Assembly (NCBI GenBank): GCA_964576365.1
Contig: CAZNUT010000022.1
Coordinates: forward strand, 1 to 22,288
Source: CAZMJG01 sp964576365
GTDB lineage: Bacteria; Patescibacteriota; Microgenomatia; UBA1406; GWC2-37-13
Direction: 5' to 3'
DNA length: 22,288 bases
This document shows, one piece after another, positions 1-7,589 of this stretch; the stretch's first letter is position 1; each line of letters begins with the position of its first letter. The notes beneath the pieces are model-generated. The model ran no database searches. It was not told the DNA's origin and worked only from the letters and a program-made list of their open reading frames with translations. The position numbers and the translations under genes are program-made.

Positions 1-50
1 CAACTCTCTATCGATTTAGGTACCTGGAGTGGATACCATGTGCTGGCCTA

Positions 51-401
51 TTACCTGAAGATGTTTTGAATACCATGTTCGATAAGCTGTTTCATCATGT
101 CCTCTACTTTTTTATTGCGTTCAGCTGCCAAAAGAACCGCCTGAGGATAACAGATCACTACCTCCCCTATCACCTGTTCTTGAGAGACGGGTTGATCAAG
201 GTAAGAAAAAGAAAGAACAGGGAGCGCAACATCCTCATTTTTATAGGTATTTGCAATGGCTCGCATTTTGCGTTTTCCGATAAAAACAAGATTCAAAGTC
301 GATGTAGTACCTATTTGATACCCATTCAAAACACTCTGAGCAAAAACACTCAGATTTTTTTTACTTAGTTTGTATCGCGAAGAACAGTAAATGCTTATCA
401 T
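51..401 (-). pseudogene. ybeY: YbeY-like rRNA maturation endoribonuclease, frameshifted in the catalytic motif
   Basis: YbeY is a metal-dependent RNase that acts in 16S rRNA 3' maturation and ribosome quality control. The 116-residue frame has the family pattern: NLVFIGKRKMRAIAN, then LPVLSFSY, then GEVVICYPQA, and it reaches the start of the zinc site as LIEHGIQ. It then runs into NIFR and a stop, so the HGxxHLxGxDH motif is incomplete. In the neighbouring frame the next codons read HLQVIGQHM and run to a stop near base 3, so removing two bases at the CAAAAC run would give HGIQHLQVIGQHM with three histidines. The start ATG overlaps the rpsU stop (ATGA), so the two are probably translationally coupled. 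Either this is a real frameshift, a sequence error, or a divergent truncated protein. The family call is fairly sure; the cause of the break is not. Confidence 0.72.
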
Positions 402-619
402 TTTTTTACTGTGCGCATCGGTTTACCATATCGAGAAGTCATTCGTTTTTTTCCTCCACGACGGCGCAATTTTTCCTCCTCTTTGCGGACTTGAGAAGGT
501 TTCATATAAAACATTCTTCCTCTGATTTCATCAACGATTTGTTCTTCGATAAAAGCCCGAGTAAATTTTCGAAAAGCACTTTCTTTTGTTTCTCCTTTTT
601 TTCTTTCAACTACTACCAT
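398..619 (-). CDS. rpsU: 30S ribosomal protein bS21
   Basis: This is the small basic protein that sits near the anti-Shine-Dalgarno end of 16S rRNA in the 30S subunit and helps initiation. The 73-residue product matches the family length. It shows the usual layout: an N-terminal VVVERKKGE strand, ESAFRKFTRAF, DEIRGRMFYMKPSQVRKEEE, and a Lys/Arg-rich tail. The start at 619 is preceded by a purine-rich AAAGGGGGA ribosome binding site about 8 bases away, one of the few clear Shine-Dalgarno sites in this window. Its stop overlaps the ybeY start. A small hairpin at 660-675 separates it from the upstream DHH-like gene. Confidence 0.93.
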   Translation of the reverse strand: MVVVERKKGETKESAFRKFTRAFIEEQIVDEIRGRMFYMKPSQVRKEEEKLRRRGGKKRMTSRYGKPMRTVKK

Positions 620-659
620 ATAAATACATCCCCCTTTCTTGTTTTTAAAATCACAACAA

Positions 660-675
660 AGGCTTCTAAAAGCCT
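660..675 (-). terminator. Small hairpin between the DHH-like gene and rpsU
   Basis: On the minus strand AGGCTT and AAGCCT pair around a TTAG loop, followed by a T-rich stretch (TTTGTTGTGATTTT). It lies just after the stop of the DHH-like gene, so a weak rho-independent terminator or attenuator ahead of rpsU is plausible. The stem is only 6 bp. Confidence 0.4.
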
Positions 676-689
676 ATAGCATAATTGTA

Positions 690-1523
690 TTACATCTCCT
701 TTAAGATTGCAATCAGACTGGTGAGTGTAAGTGCCGAAGGAATAGAATCTGGATTTTTGCTTGATCCATTTAAAAGCATATTTTTGGAGGCGTGCAAGAA
801 CCATGTGGCATGAGGGTCGGCTTTTTTTATTGTATCGGCAAGTGTGGTGAGATCAAATGCGGGAGTTGGTTGGGTTTTAATGCGAATAGTGCGTGAGTCA
901 GGATCACGTCTCACAACTACATCAAATCCCTTTTTGAGAGCAAATTTTACCGAGCTTTCATTTTTATTTTCCATGACAAGTGTTTTTCCCAAACTGGTTG
1001 TCATGATAAGTCCAGCCTTAATTTCTGCTTCAGCCTTCAACGCATTTTTGACAGTATACAAAATACTATCAAGTATCAGCATGATAACATTTGTCAGTTC
1101 TGTGTCGCTTGATAGTGTACCTCGGAGAGGGTAGATAAATTCGTGAAGACAAAACATGTATCGTATATTTGTAGGATCAGGAAAATAAACTTCACCAAAA
1201 TTATCTATATCTGTGATAAATACAACCATGTGTTCAAGTGCCTCCCGATCCCGCTCTTTAATGTGATTTTCATGTATCAGAAAATCAAATACGCGCCGTG
1301 TAGCTGAGGATCGTTCGCTGAGCTGATGGTGGTCAAACCTCCCGAGTCCAGTATCAACATGAATGATGTCCGGATCTTCATCGGGTGGTTTATTATTCAG
1401 GGTTTTGCCAGCGGGAACAAACGCATGTTCTGCATCAGCCCATCCTGGCATATGTCGTTTGATGAGCCAAGAGCTCGCTATTGCATCCAAATCAGGAGCG
1501 ATATGCGCAACTATAGTTTTCAT
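690..1523 (-). CDS. DHH/MYG1-like predicted phosphoesterase
   Basis: The 277-residue protein has the look of a metal-dependent phosphoesterase related to the DHH or MYG1 (UPF0160) groups. Near the N-terminus it has HIAPDLDAIASSWL, a D-x-D metal-binding pattern (residues about 7-20). This is followed by IIHVDTGLGRFDHHQ (about 53-67), which holds the DHH triad, and a later DIDNFGE motif (about 109-115). Known relatives cleave phosphodiester bonds in small nucleotides or oligonucleotides; the substrate here cannot be told from sequence. It starts at ATG 1523 with no Shine-Dalgarno. It sits between the broken GIY-YIG gene and rpsU on the same strand. The superfamily call is fairly good, the specific function unknown. 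Confidence 0.68.
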   Translation of the reverse strand: MKTIVAHIAPDLDAIASSWLIKRHMPGWADAEHAFVPAGKTLNNKPPDEDPDIIHVDTGLGRFDHHQLSERSSATRRVFDFLIHENHIKERDREALEHMVVFITDIDNFGEVYFPDPTNIRYMFCLHEFIYPLRGTLSSDTELTNVIMLILDSILYTVKNALKAEAEIKAGLIMTTSLGKTLVMENKNESSVKFALKKGFDVVVRRDPDSRTIRIKTQPTPAFDLTTLADTIKKADPHATWFLHASKNMLLNGSSKNPDSIPSALTLTSLIAILKEM

Positions 1524-1543
1524 GTTTATGTGTTTTTTATGCT

Positions 1544-1556
1544 GTTTTAATAAAAC
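1544..1556. repeat. 13-bp palindrome upstream of the DHH-like gene
   Basis: GTTTTAATAAAAC is a perfect inverted repeat with a single central base, about 20 bases upstream of the DHH-like start codon. It could be an operator or simply AT-rich chance; nothing else supports a role. Confidence 0.25.
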
Positions 1557-1591
1557 GGTTTATTCATCCCTCCTAAGCGTATTGAGGATGA

Positions 1592-1938
1592 CTAATGATT
1601 TTGACCAGTCTTAGATCTTATGTCATGCTGAACCCGACTTGGCGGGAGAAGCATCCCTGTATTTAGTAATAAGTCTTTAAACTGTGGATTTTTGTATTTG
1701 ATGAGTTTTATTTTTTTATTTCTATTCCATCCCTTTATTTTTTTCTCAATTGTAATTGCTTCAGATGGATTATCAAATTCATAATACCAAACCAGCTTAT
1801 TAATATTGTATTTTTGTGTAAATCCTGTTGTCAATTGATTCGTATGTTTATACATTCGACGTTCAATTTATTGGTAATTCCTGTATAAAATACTGTAGAG
1901 TTCTTATTGCATGCTATGTAATCGTAATTGTTATAGAA
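1592..1938 (-). pseudogene. GIY-YIG endonuclease-like gene, frameshifted and start-less
   Basis: The continuous frame 1592-1855 encodes the C-terminal half of a small GIY-YIG domain (HTNQLTTGFTQKYNINKLVWYYEF, EAITIEKKIKGWNRNKKI). The missing N-terminal half is in another frame immediately upstream, at about 1860-1938, reading NYDYIACNKNSTVFYTGITN, the degenerate GIY...YIG part. A one-base shift near 1855-1862 separates them and I see no good start codon for the upstream part. The C-terminal residues after PQFKDLLLNTG come from a dispersed repeat (minus strand GGGATGCTTCTCCCGCC, 1644-1660) and not from the domain. Such single-domain GIY-YIG genes are common beside dispersed repeats in these genomes. 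This copy is probably inactive. Confidence 0.7.
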
Positions 1939-1964
1939 AGGATCCTTCGTTTCGCTTTGCTCAC

Positions 1965-3698
1965 TCAGGATGATAAGAGTGAGTTAATTTTTTTTATTAC
2001 TTCTTCTGAGTTGAGGAGTTGTGACTCTTTTTCAGTTCTCAGCTTGTACTCTATTTTATCTCCGGTACGTTTTGAAACGACTAATCTTACTGGAATACCA
2101 ATAAGATCAGCATCAGCAAATTTTGATCCAGGGCTTACTTCTTCGCGATCATCATATAATACCTCTATGTTTTGATGTTGTAAGTCTATGTATAAACGCT
2201 CCACATTCTCGCGAATGTCTGCATCTTTGAGATCCAATCCAACTAAATGAACGTGGTAAGGTGCTACTTGCATTGGCCATACGATACCTCGTTCATCATG
2301 ACACTTTTCTACCAGTACTCCCATGACGCGCGTGGTTCCTATACCATATGAGCCCATATAAACGATTTGTTCTTTTCCTGATTCGTCTTTGTAGGTATAG
2401 TTGAGAGCTTTTGAGAATTTGATATTGAGTGGAAAAATATTTCCTACTTCTGCGGCTTTTAATACTTTGTATGGTTTGCCTGTTTTTGGGTTGAGATCAG
2501 TGTCTTTTGTCACTTTAATATCGTAAAATTGATCCGGCATCGGTATATCCCTACCAAAATTGACATTAATTGTATGAAAATGTGTGCGATTTGCACCCAT
2601 TTCAAAATTGATCCGGTGAGAGCAAGATTCATCAAAATAAATTTTTATATGTTTGGGCAGGTTGAGAACGCCTGCATATCCTACCTCTGCGCCTGTCACT
2701 TCTTTTACTGTCGACTCTTTTGCAAGTTCTATTTTTTCACAACCCGAAATTTTTTTTAGCTTACCCATATCAATTTCATAACCTCCTCTGACTGCAGCAG
2801 CAAGCACCTCTCCTTTTTCGTTTTCAAAAAGCATTGTTTTGGTCGTTTTATCTATAGGGATATTGAGAAATCGAGATAATTCTTCGACCCCGATGATATT
2901 TTTTCCCTCTACATCTTTTTTGGGCAGCATTTCTGTATCTTGAGAGTGCACTGCAGGAGCTTGGGCTGGCGCCACTTCGCGATTGTAATATATTTTATTT
3001 TCTTCGTCATAAAAAAGAGTGTCCTCACCGGCATCGCAGATGGTCTGAAATTCATGAGAAAATTTATCAGTGAAGTCACCACCTGAAGCAAGAGCAATAA
3101 CAGTACAATCTCCGAGGCCAAGCCGTTGAAATGTCTTCACATATGAGGGTTTGGCTACTTCTTCGTAGTATTTGAGCAAATCTTGCTCATTTTTATGAAA
3201 GCTATATAGGTCTTTCATCCGAAATTCACGACCTCTCAAAATACCCGCTTTTGCTCGCGGTTCGTTGCGATATTTGACCTGAATATGATATAGAGCAAAT
3301 GGAAATTGTTTGTAGCTTGTATTAAATTGTTTTGCGAGTGGAGTCACTATATCTTCCTGTGTGCAGTTGAGTATGTATTCAGCATCATTTTTTTTACGAG
3401 ATGCATCATTTGCGCCTATCGCTTTAAACAATACATCAATCGTTTCCAGCCTGCCAGTATCTTCCCACATTTTAGTAGGAGCAAGTCCTGGCATCAGGAG
3501 TTCCTGGCCTATTTTATCCATTTCTTCACGAATGATTTGTTCAATCTTCATCAGGACTCGCCAACCGAGCGGAAGAAATGTATACACTCCTGCCATCACT
3601 TGATTGATAAAGCCACCATTAATAAGGAGGGTAGCATTGACAGAGTCATATTTTTTGCCGTTTTTGACTGGCTGTGGGAATAGTTGGGAAAGTCGCAT
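1965..3698 (-). CDS. proS: Prolyl-tRNA synthetase, bacterial type with editing domain
   Basis: This enzyme charges tRNA-Pro with proline using ATP. The 577 residues show the bacterial layout. The class II catalytic core opens with MRLSQLFPQPVKNG and has the proline-site NCTQEDIV and the motif 2 RGREFRMKDLYSFH. An inserted YbaK-like editing domain follows (about 260-375, including LFENEKGEVLAAAVRGGYEID). Motif 3 is in YMGSYGIGTTRVMGVLVEK (about 446-465), and the anticodon-binding domain fills the rest (QVAPYHVHLVGL onward). Length matches the family (about 570). Placement after the kinase-like gene and rseP keeps the common rseP-proS neighbourhood. A TATAAT box lies 19 bases upstream of the start. 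Confidence 0.97.
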   Translation of the reverse strand: MRLSQLFPQPVKNGKKYDSVNATLLINGGFINQVMAGVYTFLPLGWRVLMKIEQIIREEMDKIGQELLMPGLAPTKMWEDTGRLETIDVLFKAIGANDASRKKNDAEYILNCTQEDIVTPLAKQFNTSYKQFPFALYHIQVKYRNEPRAKAGILRGREFRMKDLYSFHKNEQDLLKYYEEVAKPSYVKTFQRLGLGDCTVIALASGGDFTDKFSHEFQTICDAGEDTLFYDEENKIYYNREVAPAQAPAVHSQDTEMLPKKDVEGKNIIGVEELSRFLNIPIDKTTKTMLFENEKGEVLAAAVRGGYEIDMGKLKKISGCEKIELAKESTVKEVTGAEVGYAGVLNLPKHIKIYFDESCSHRINFEMGANRTHFHTINVNFGRDIPMPDQFYDIKVTKDTDLNPKTGKPYKVLKAAEVGNIFPLNIKFSKALNYTYKDESGKEQIVYMGSYGIGTTRVMGVLVEKCHDERGIVWPMQVAPYHVHLVGLDLKDADIRENVERLYIDLQHQNIEVLYDDREEVSPGSKFADADLIGIPVRLVVSKRTGDKIEYKLRTEKESQLLNSEEVIKKINSLLSS

Positions 3699-3717
3699 AA
3701 GAGAAATGAATGAAGTT

Positions 3718-3723
3718 ATTATA
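3718..3723 (-). promoter_or_regulatory. -10 box for proS
   Basis: A perfect TATAAT on the minus strand ends 19 bases before the proS ATG. I see no good -35 hexamer at 16-18 bases. It would give a short leader of about 12 bases. Confidence 0.45.
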
Positions 3724-3757
3724 CAGTACTCAACGTATGACTTTATGGAGAAAAATT

Positions 3758-4312
3758 TCAGGTTGTGCCGTTTTGATATCCGAGTTTATCTAGCACCATC
3801 CCGACTGTTTCATTTGGGCCAGAGGAGTAGGTGTCTACTACTATGTGATAATAAGAAGGATCAAAAAAATTGTAGTCGCCATAAAGTCGTTTCCACTCTT
3901 TAAAGTTGTTGTCTTCCCGCTCTTTGATGTATTCAACCGCCTGAGAAACAGGTATTTTGTCACGGTTTGCGACTCTGTCGACTCGTAACGCATCATTTTG
4001 ACAGGTGAGTAGAATGCGCAAAGTATCATTTCGTTTTCGTGCCATAAATCCTGCAAGCCAGGCTTCTATCACGATATGACCCGTTTCGAGCAGTGATTTG
4101 GTGCGTTCATCAAGTTTGTGATGAAAATCGTCTGAAACGAGTGATGCCAAGGGTTGTACTTGTTCCTGTGCAAAGTCACGAAGAAGTTGCCCGCCAGAAG
4201 TGAGCTGCCACCCGATGGGAAGAAGATATGGTTTTAGATTGTTCAGTAAAGTGTTTTTGCCGACAGCAACACCTCCGGAAATAGTGATGTTACGGAAACG
4301 AAGAGATTTCAT
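3758..4312 (-). CDS. Cytidylate kinase-like P-loop kinase
   Basis: This 184-residue P-loop kinase begins with ITISGGVAVGKNTLLNNL, a Walker A loop (residues about 9-26). Mid-protein it has a lid-like region rich in Arg (DALRVDRVANRDKIPVSQAVEYIKERED). It ends with the pattern KEWKRLYGDYNFFDPSYYHIVVDT, close to the RY...YDxVIxT ending of the short archaeal-type CMP kinases. Such enzymes move phosphate from ATP to CMP or dCMP. The Walker loop has Asn in place of the usual Ser/Thr directly after Lys, with Thr next to it. It may serve as the NMP kinase of this cluster, which lacks pyrH. Another small nucleoside or nucleotide kinase is possible. Start ATG 4312 follows AGGAG at a very short spacing. 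Confidence 0.6.
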   Translation of the reverse strand: MKSLRFRNITISGGVAVGKNTLLNNLKPYLLPIGWQLTSGGQLLRDFAQEQVQPLASLVSDDFHHKLDERTKSLLETGHIVIEAWLAGFMARKRNDTLRILLTCQNDALRVDRVANRDKIPVSQAVEYIKEREDNNFKEWKRLYGDYNFFDPSYYHIVVDTYSSGPNETVGMVLDKLGYQNGTT

Positions 4313-4441
4313 AGCTCCTAAATATCTAATGTTTATACACGACCTTTTACTTTTTAACTATTCACTTTTAACTACCAGATTCCTGTCTACCGGCAAGTAG
4401 ACTTCGTCCGGACGTACACTTCATTCAGGATGACGCGGATG

Positions 4442-5527
4442 TCACCAAAATTTTACTACGTCATAAATGGTGACCAGTATACTAAAACCGATGAGTATGA
4501 TGATGCCTGCGGCATTGAGATACTGCTCAAGAGTAGCATTTGCTTTTTTTCGAGATATCCATTCGTACAGTACAAATACCAATCTACCACCGTCAAGTGC
4601 CGGAAACGGAAGAATATTGATCACGGCGAGGTTGAGAGAAAGTAAGGCAGTGATCTCAAGGAGTGCATTTATGCCATATTTTCGCGCTTCACCTACTACA
4701 CGAGCGATACCGATAGGACCCGCAAACTCTACACTTGTTTGACGTTGAGTAATAAGCTGCATGGGAATACGCAGTAGCTCGGTGAAAATGCGTACCGTCA
4801 TATTTGATACTTCAGTCAAGCCATACCAGGGAGCTGTATACCAGGGATAGGATCTCTCTTTTACTATTTGAGTTATCGTGATACCGAGAGAGCCTTCACC
4901 TTTTGGAGGGTTTGATCGTGGCGTGATTGTTGTGTTCAGATATTGATCTCCTCTTTTGATTTTTACCGTGATTTCTTTATCCTGATAGATTTTTGTTTGC
5001 GATATAAGGTCGTCGGCTATAATAAGTTTTTTTTCCTTGTTGTCATATGTCATGCTGACAAGTTGATCTTTAGCTTTTATACCCGCCATTTCAGCTGGAG
5101 TATTTTTTTGTACAGATGCTACAGATATGCCGTTGGGAGCAGGTATGCCTACTGTAAATAAATACGAAATACATATCCATCCCAGCAAAAAATTCATAAT
5201 GACTCCAGCGAGAATCACTATAGCCTTTTGCCACGGTTTTTTGTTAACAAACGCACGAGAGGCTGGAATTTGTTGGCTTGAATGAGTCTTTTTTTCTTTT
5301 TCAAATTGTGAAGCTTCCTCTCCGAAGAGTCTGACAAAGCCTCCAATCGGCAATAAGTTGATACTATATAATGTTTCTCCGATTCGGATGCCAAATAGTC
5401 GCGGAGGAAATCCAAATCCAAACTCTTCAACATATATGCCATTCTTCTTTGCAGCTATAAAATGTCCAAATTCATGCACGATAACGAGAACGACAAGAAT
5501 GAGTAAAAATAGAAGTGCGGTAATCAT
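4442..5527 (-). CDS. rseP: RseP-like intramembrane zinc metalloprotease (site-2 protease)
   Basis: This multi-pass membrane protease cuts substrates within the membrane, in model bacteria anti-sigma factors or leftover signal peptides. The first helix holds HEFGHF, the HExxH zinc site, at about residue 18. A single PDZ domain lies in the middle (about 125-200, ISVASVQKNTPAEMAGIKAKDQLVSM). The C-terminal membrane part has NILPFPALDGGRL, which supplies the third zinc ligand (LDG). With about 361 residues it is shorter than the two-PDZ E. coli enzyme and fits the single-PDZ type. I chose ATG 5527 over the TTG one codon earlier. It follows frr on the same strand. Confidence 0.93.
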   Translation of the reverse strand: MITALLFLLILVVLVIVHEFGHFIAAKKNGIYVEEFGFGFPPRLFGIRIGETLYSINLLPIGGFVRLFGEEASQFEKEKKTHSSQQIPASRAFVNKKPWQKAIVILAGVIMNFLLGWICISYLFTVGIPAPNGISVASVQKNTPAEMAGIKAKDQLVSMTYDNKEKKLIIADDLISQTKIYQDKEITVKIKRGDQYLNTTITPRSNPPKGEGSLGITITQIVKERSYPWYTAPWYGLTEVSNMTVRIFTELLRIPMQLITQRQTSVEFAGPIGIARVVGEARKYGINALLEITALLSLNLAVINILPFPALDGGRLVFVLYEWISRKKANATLEQYLNAAGIIILIGFSILVTIYDVVKFW

Positions 5528-5566
5528 CAAGAAGTTAATATTAGTACTTTTTGAAGTAAATGTAAA

Positions 5567-6127
5567 TCAAACTTGCATGATTTCTTTTTCTTTTGCTGTT
5601 TTGATTGTCGTAAGTGTTTCGCCTGATTGAGTTGTGAGAGTGTCTATTTCTTTTTCACCTCTATAACGTTCATCTTCTGAGATGGTTTTTTCATCCTGCA
5701 AACGTTTTATTTTTTTTCTGGCCTCATCACGCTGCATGCGTATTTTGTTTTTTGTATCTTCAATCATCTGCGAGACAAAACGCGTAAATTTGATTCGTTG
5801 CTCTTCAGAAAGTGGAGGAATTCGTATGATGATTTTGCCACCTTCTCGTTGAGGATTGATGCCAAGTGGAGAAGCCATGATGGCTTTTTCTGCGTCCGGA
5901 GCTGTTGCAGGGTCATAGAGAGTAACAATCAGAGTAGTAGCACCATCGGTCATGATGCTTGCCATTTCCATAAGCTTCATTTTGGTTGATCCACCATATG
6001 TTTCTACTTGAATACTTTCTATCATGCCAGGGTGCGCGCGTCCAGTACGAATGCTCTTAAGTTCTTCTTTTAAAGCTGTTATTGCCTGTTCAAGATATGA
6101 TTTGTATGAAGATATGATGTCGTGCAT
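5567..6127 (-). CDS. frr: Ribosome recycling factor
   Basis: RRF works with EF-G to split the post-termination ribosome. The 186-residue product is the usual length. It shows the three-helix bundle start with ALKEELKSIRTGRAHP, the domain II segment (VETYGGSTKMKLMEMASIM), and the C-terminal helix RIPPLSEEQRIKFTRFVSQM and RDEARKKIKRL. It lies between tsf and rseP, as in many bacteria, but pyrH, which normally sits between tsf and frr, is missing. About 250 bases of repeat-rich sequence separate it from tsf. The stop codon is TGA. Confidence 0.97.
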   Translation of the reverse strand: MHDIISSYKSYLEQAITALKEELKSIRTGRAHPGMIESIQVETYGGSTKMKLMEMASIMTDGATTLIVTLYDPATAPDAEKAIMASPLGINPQREGGKIIIRIPPLSEEQRIKFTRFVSQMIEDTKNKIRMQRDEARKKIKRLQDEKTISEDERYRGEKEIDTLTTQSGETLTTIKTAKEKEIMQV

Positions 6128-6165
6128 AGGTAGTTAGTTCATCAAGTTTATAAAGTTCGTAAAGT

Positions 6166-6200
6166 CGTGTAACGTGTAACGTGTAGCATGTAACATATAA
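6166..6200. repeat. Five tandem 7-bp units between tsf and frr
   Basis: Read on the plus strand: CGTGTAA, CGTGTAA, CGTGTAG, CATGTAA, CATATAA. The units decay progressively, as expected of a slipping minisatellite. It lies directly upstream of frr on its coding strand. Confidence 0.7.
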
Positions 6201-6285
6201 CAATCTAATTGTGTAGATGTTAGGTTTTAGAATTATGTCATCCTGGCTTGACGATTGAATGAATGTTGCCAAGGTTCGTCGAGCT

Positions 6286-6357
6286 CCTGCCTACCGGCAG
6301 GCAGGCACCCTGTCAGTATTCATAGATTGCTTCGTCGCTTCATTCCTCGCAATGACG
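6286..6357. repeat. Dispersed intergenic palindrome plus CAATGACG-type repeat
   Basis: CCTGCCTACCGGCAGGCAGG at 6286-6305 is a near-perfect palindrome. It is followed at 6318-6357 by a unit ending TTCCTCGCAATGACG with internal GATTGCTTCGTCGCTTC. A diverged copy of the second unit lies in the opposite orientation at 18739-18774, and a related palindrome at 18805-18823. It fills the gap between tsf and frr. Confidence 0.75.
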
Positions 6358-6380
6358 CTTGTGACGAACAAGCTAATCAG

Positions 6381-6836
6381 CTACTCTCCCAACTCCCAGC
6401 GTTGAATGCGTGCAAGTTTGATGTTTTCTCCGAATTTCAATATGGCTTCCTTGATCAAAGCGTCAATTGTTTTGCCAGGTTCGCGGATATACTCCTGCTT
6501 AAGAAGTTCCTCTGTGTTTGCTGCTGAAACAGATGCGAGTTGCATGGCGATTTCTTGTCCGAGATGTTGAAATTCAGTATTGCCTGATACGAAATCTGTT
6601 TCCGTCATGAGTTCGACAAAACCTGCTACCTTTTTGTTGTGGTGTACATAGGAAAAGATACCTCCTTGTTTTGTTTCTCTTTCAGACTTTTCTGATGCTT
6701 TTTTTGCTCCCCACTCCTGCAATTTTTTCTTAGCTTGCTCTGTATTATTATTGCATTCTTCCAAAGCCTTTTTGCACAAAGAAAAAGAAACTCCTGTTTC
6801 GGTTCGAAGTTGTTTGAGTTTTTCGTAGTCGATCAT
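6381..6836 (-). CDS. tsf: Elongation factor Ts, short form
   Basis: EF-Ts is the nucleotide exchange factor of EF-Tu. The N-terminal UBA-like domain is clear (LKQLRTETGVSFSLCKKALEE), followed by the EF-Tu-contacting ETDFVSGNTEF, the family TDFV motif (residues about 79-89), and the core GQEIAMQLASVSA. At 151 residues it is about half the E. coli length (283) and lacks the second core subdomain and coiled-coil, as in other short bacterial EF-Ts proteins. It lies 9 bases after rpsB. No Shine-Dalgarno precedes ATG 6836, so translation may depend on coupling to rpsB. Confidence 0.95.
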   Translation of the reverse strand: MIDYEKLKQLRTETGVSFSLCKKALEECNNNTEQAKKKLQEWGAKKASEKSERETKQGGIFSYVHHNKKVAGFVELMTETDFVSGNTEFQHLGQEIAMQLASVSAANTEELLKQEYIREPGKTIDALIKEAILKFGENIKLARIQRWELGE

Positions 6837-6845
6837 AAGCGGTTA

Positions 6846-7553
6846 TTATTGTTGTGGAACGTTACTTTTTATCTTTGTATAGGAATCAAGAAGTTCCTGC
6901 ATGATATGCTTTACAACTACTGCAGTATCATCATTTGCCATGACAAGATGATTGATAAGCTCTGGATTGGAGTTGGTATCCATCATCGCAACAATAGGTA
7001 TGTTGAATGCTCTTGCTTCTGTTATGGCATTTTTTTCTTTGCGCGGATCAACCACGATCATAACATCGGGTTTATTCTTTAAGGTTGTGAGTCCACCGTA
7101 GAGTTTTTCCAGATGGGCTTTTTCTTTTGATAATTTGATACGTTCATGCTTGACTAGTGCTTCCCAGTCTCCATTTTCTTCTTTTTGTTTCATATCGATC
7201 AGTTTGTGTACGTTTTTCATGAGAGTTTCGAAGTTTGTGAGTAGTCCTGGAAGCCATTTTGTAGTAATATGCGGCAGATTATTTTTTGAACAGTATTCCT
7301 TTAAAAAGGAAGCGGCTACTTTTTTTGTGCCTACAACTAATACAGTTTTTTGTTCTTTGGCTACTTCAGCTAAAAACTTTTTTGCATTTTCAAGTTGATC
7401 CATGGTCTGAGTAAGGTCTATGACAGACGTGCCATTTACCATCCGATAAATATATTTTCTTGTTTTTGGATGAACTCTATTTTTTTTGTGACCCAAATGA
7501 GTCCCCATATTAAAAAGGTCTTCAATGCGTTGTGTTGGTGCAGTTTGTGCCAT
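6846..7553 (-). CDS. rpsB: 30S ribosomal protein uS2
   Basis: uS2 binds the 16S head-body junction with bS1. The 235-residue sequence carries the family features: MGTHLGHKKNRVHPKTRKYIY (about 17-37), DLTQTMDQLENAKKFL, the WLPGLLTNFETL motif, and DVMIVVDPRKEKNAITEARAFNIPIVAMMDTNSNPE. The pair rpsB-tsf is nearly universal. A promoter-like TTGCAA-N16-TACAAT (7562-7589) ends 8 bases before the ATG and no Shine-Dalgarno is present, which suggests a leaderless or nearly leaderless mRNA. Confidence 0.97.
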   Translation of the reverse strand: MAQTAPTQRIEDLFNMGTHLGHKKNRVHPKTRKYIYRMVNGTSVIDLTQTMDQLENAKKFLAEVAKEQKTVLVVGTKKVAASFLKEYCSKNNLPHITTKWLPGLLTNFETLMKNVHKLIDMKQKEENGDWEALVKHERIKLSKEKAHLEKLYGGLTTLKNKPDVMIVVDPRKEKNAITEARAFNIPIVAMMDTNSNPELINHLVMANDDTAVVVKHIMQELLDSYTKIKSNVPQQ

Positions 7554-7561
7554 AAGACATC

Positions 7562-7589
7562 ATTGTAACAAATAAAAGTAAAATTGCAA
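7562..7589 (-). promoter_or_regulatory. Candidate promoter of rpsB-tsf
   Basis: On the minus strand TTGCAA and TACAAT are separated by 16 bases, and the -10 ends 8 bases before the rpsB ATG. It sits in the short gap directly after the galU stop. Transcription would start at or within a base or two of the start codon. Confidence 0.6.

Noticed and set aside
3306..3683. Plus-strand open frame of 125 codons
   Set aside because: Antisense to proS, with no supporting features.
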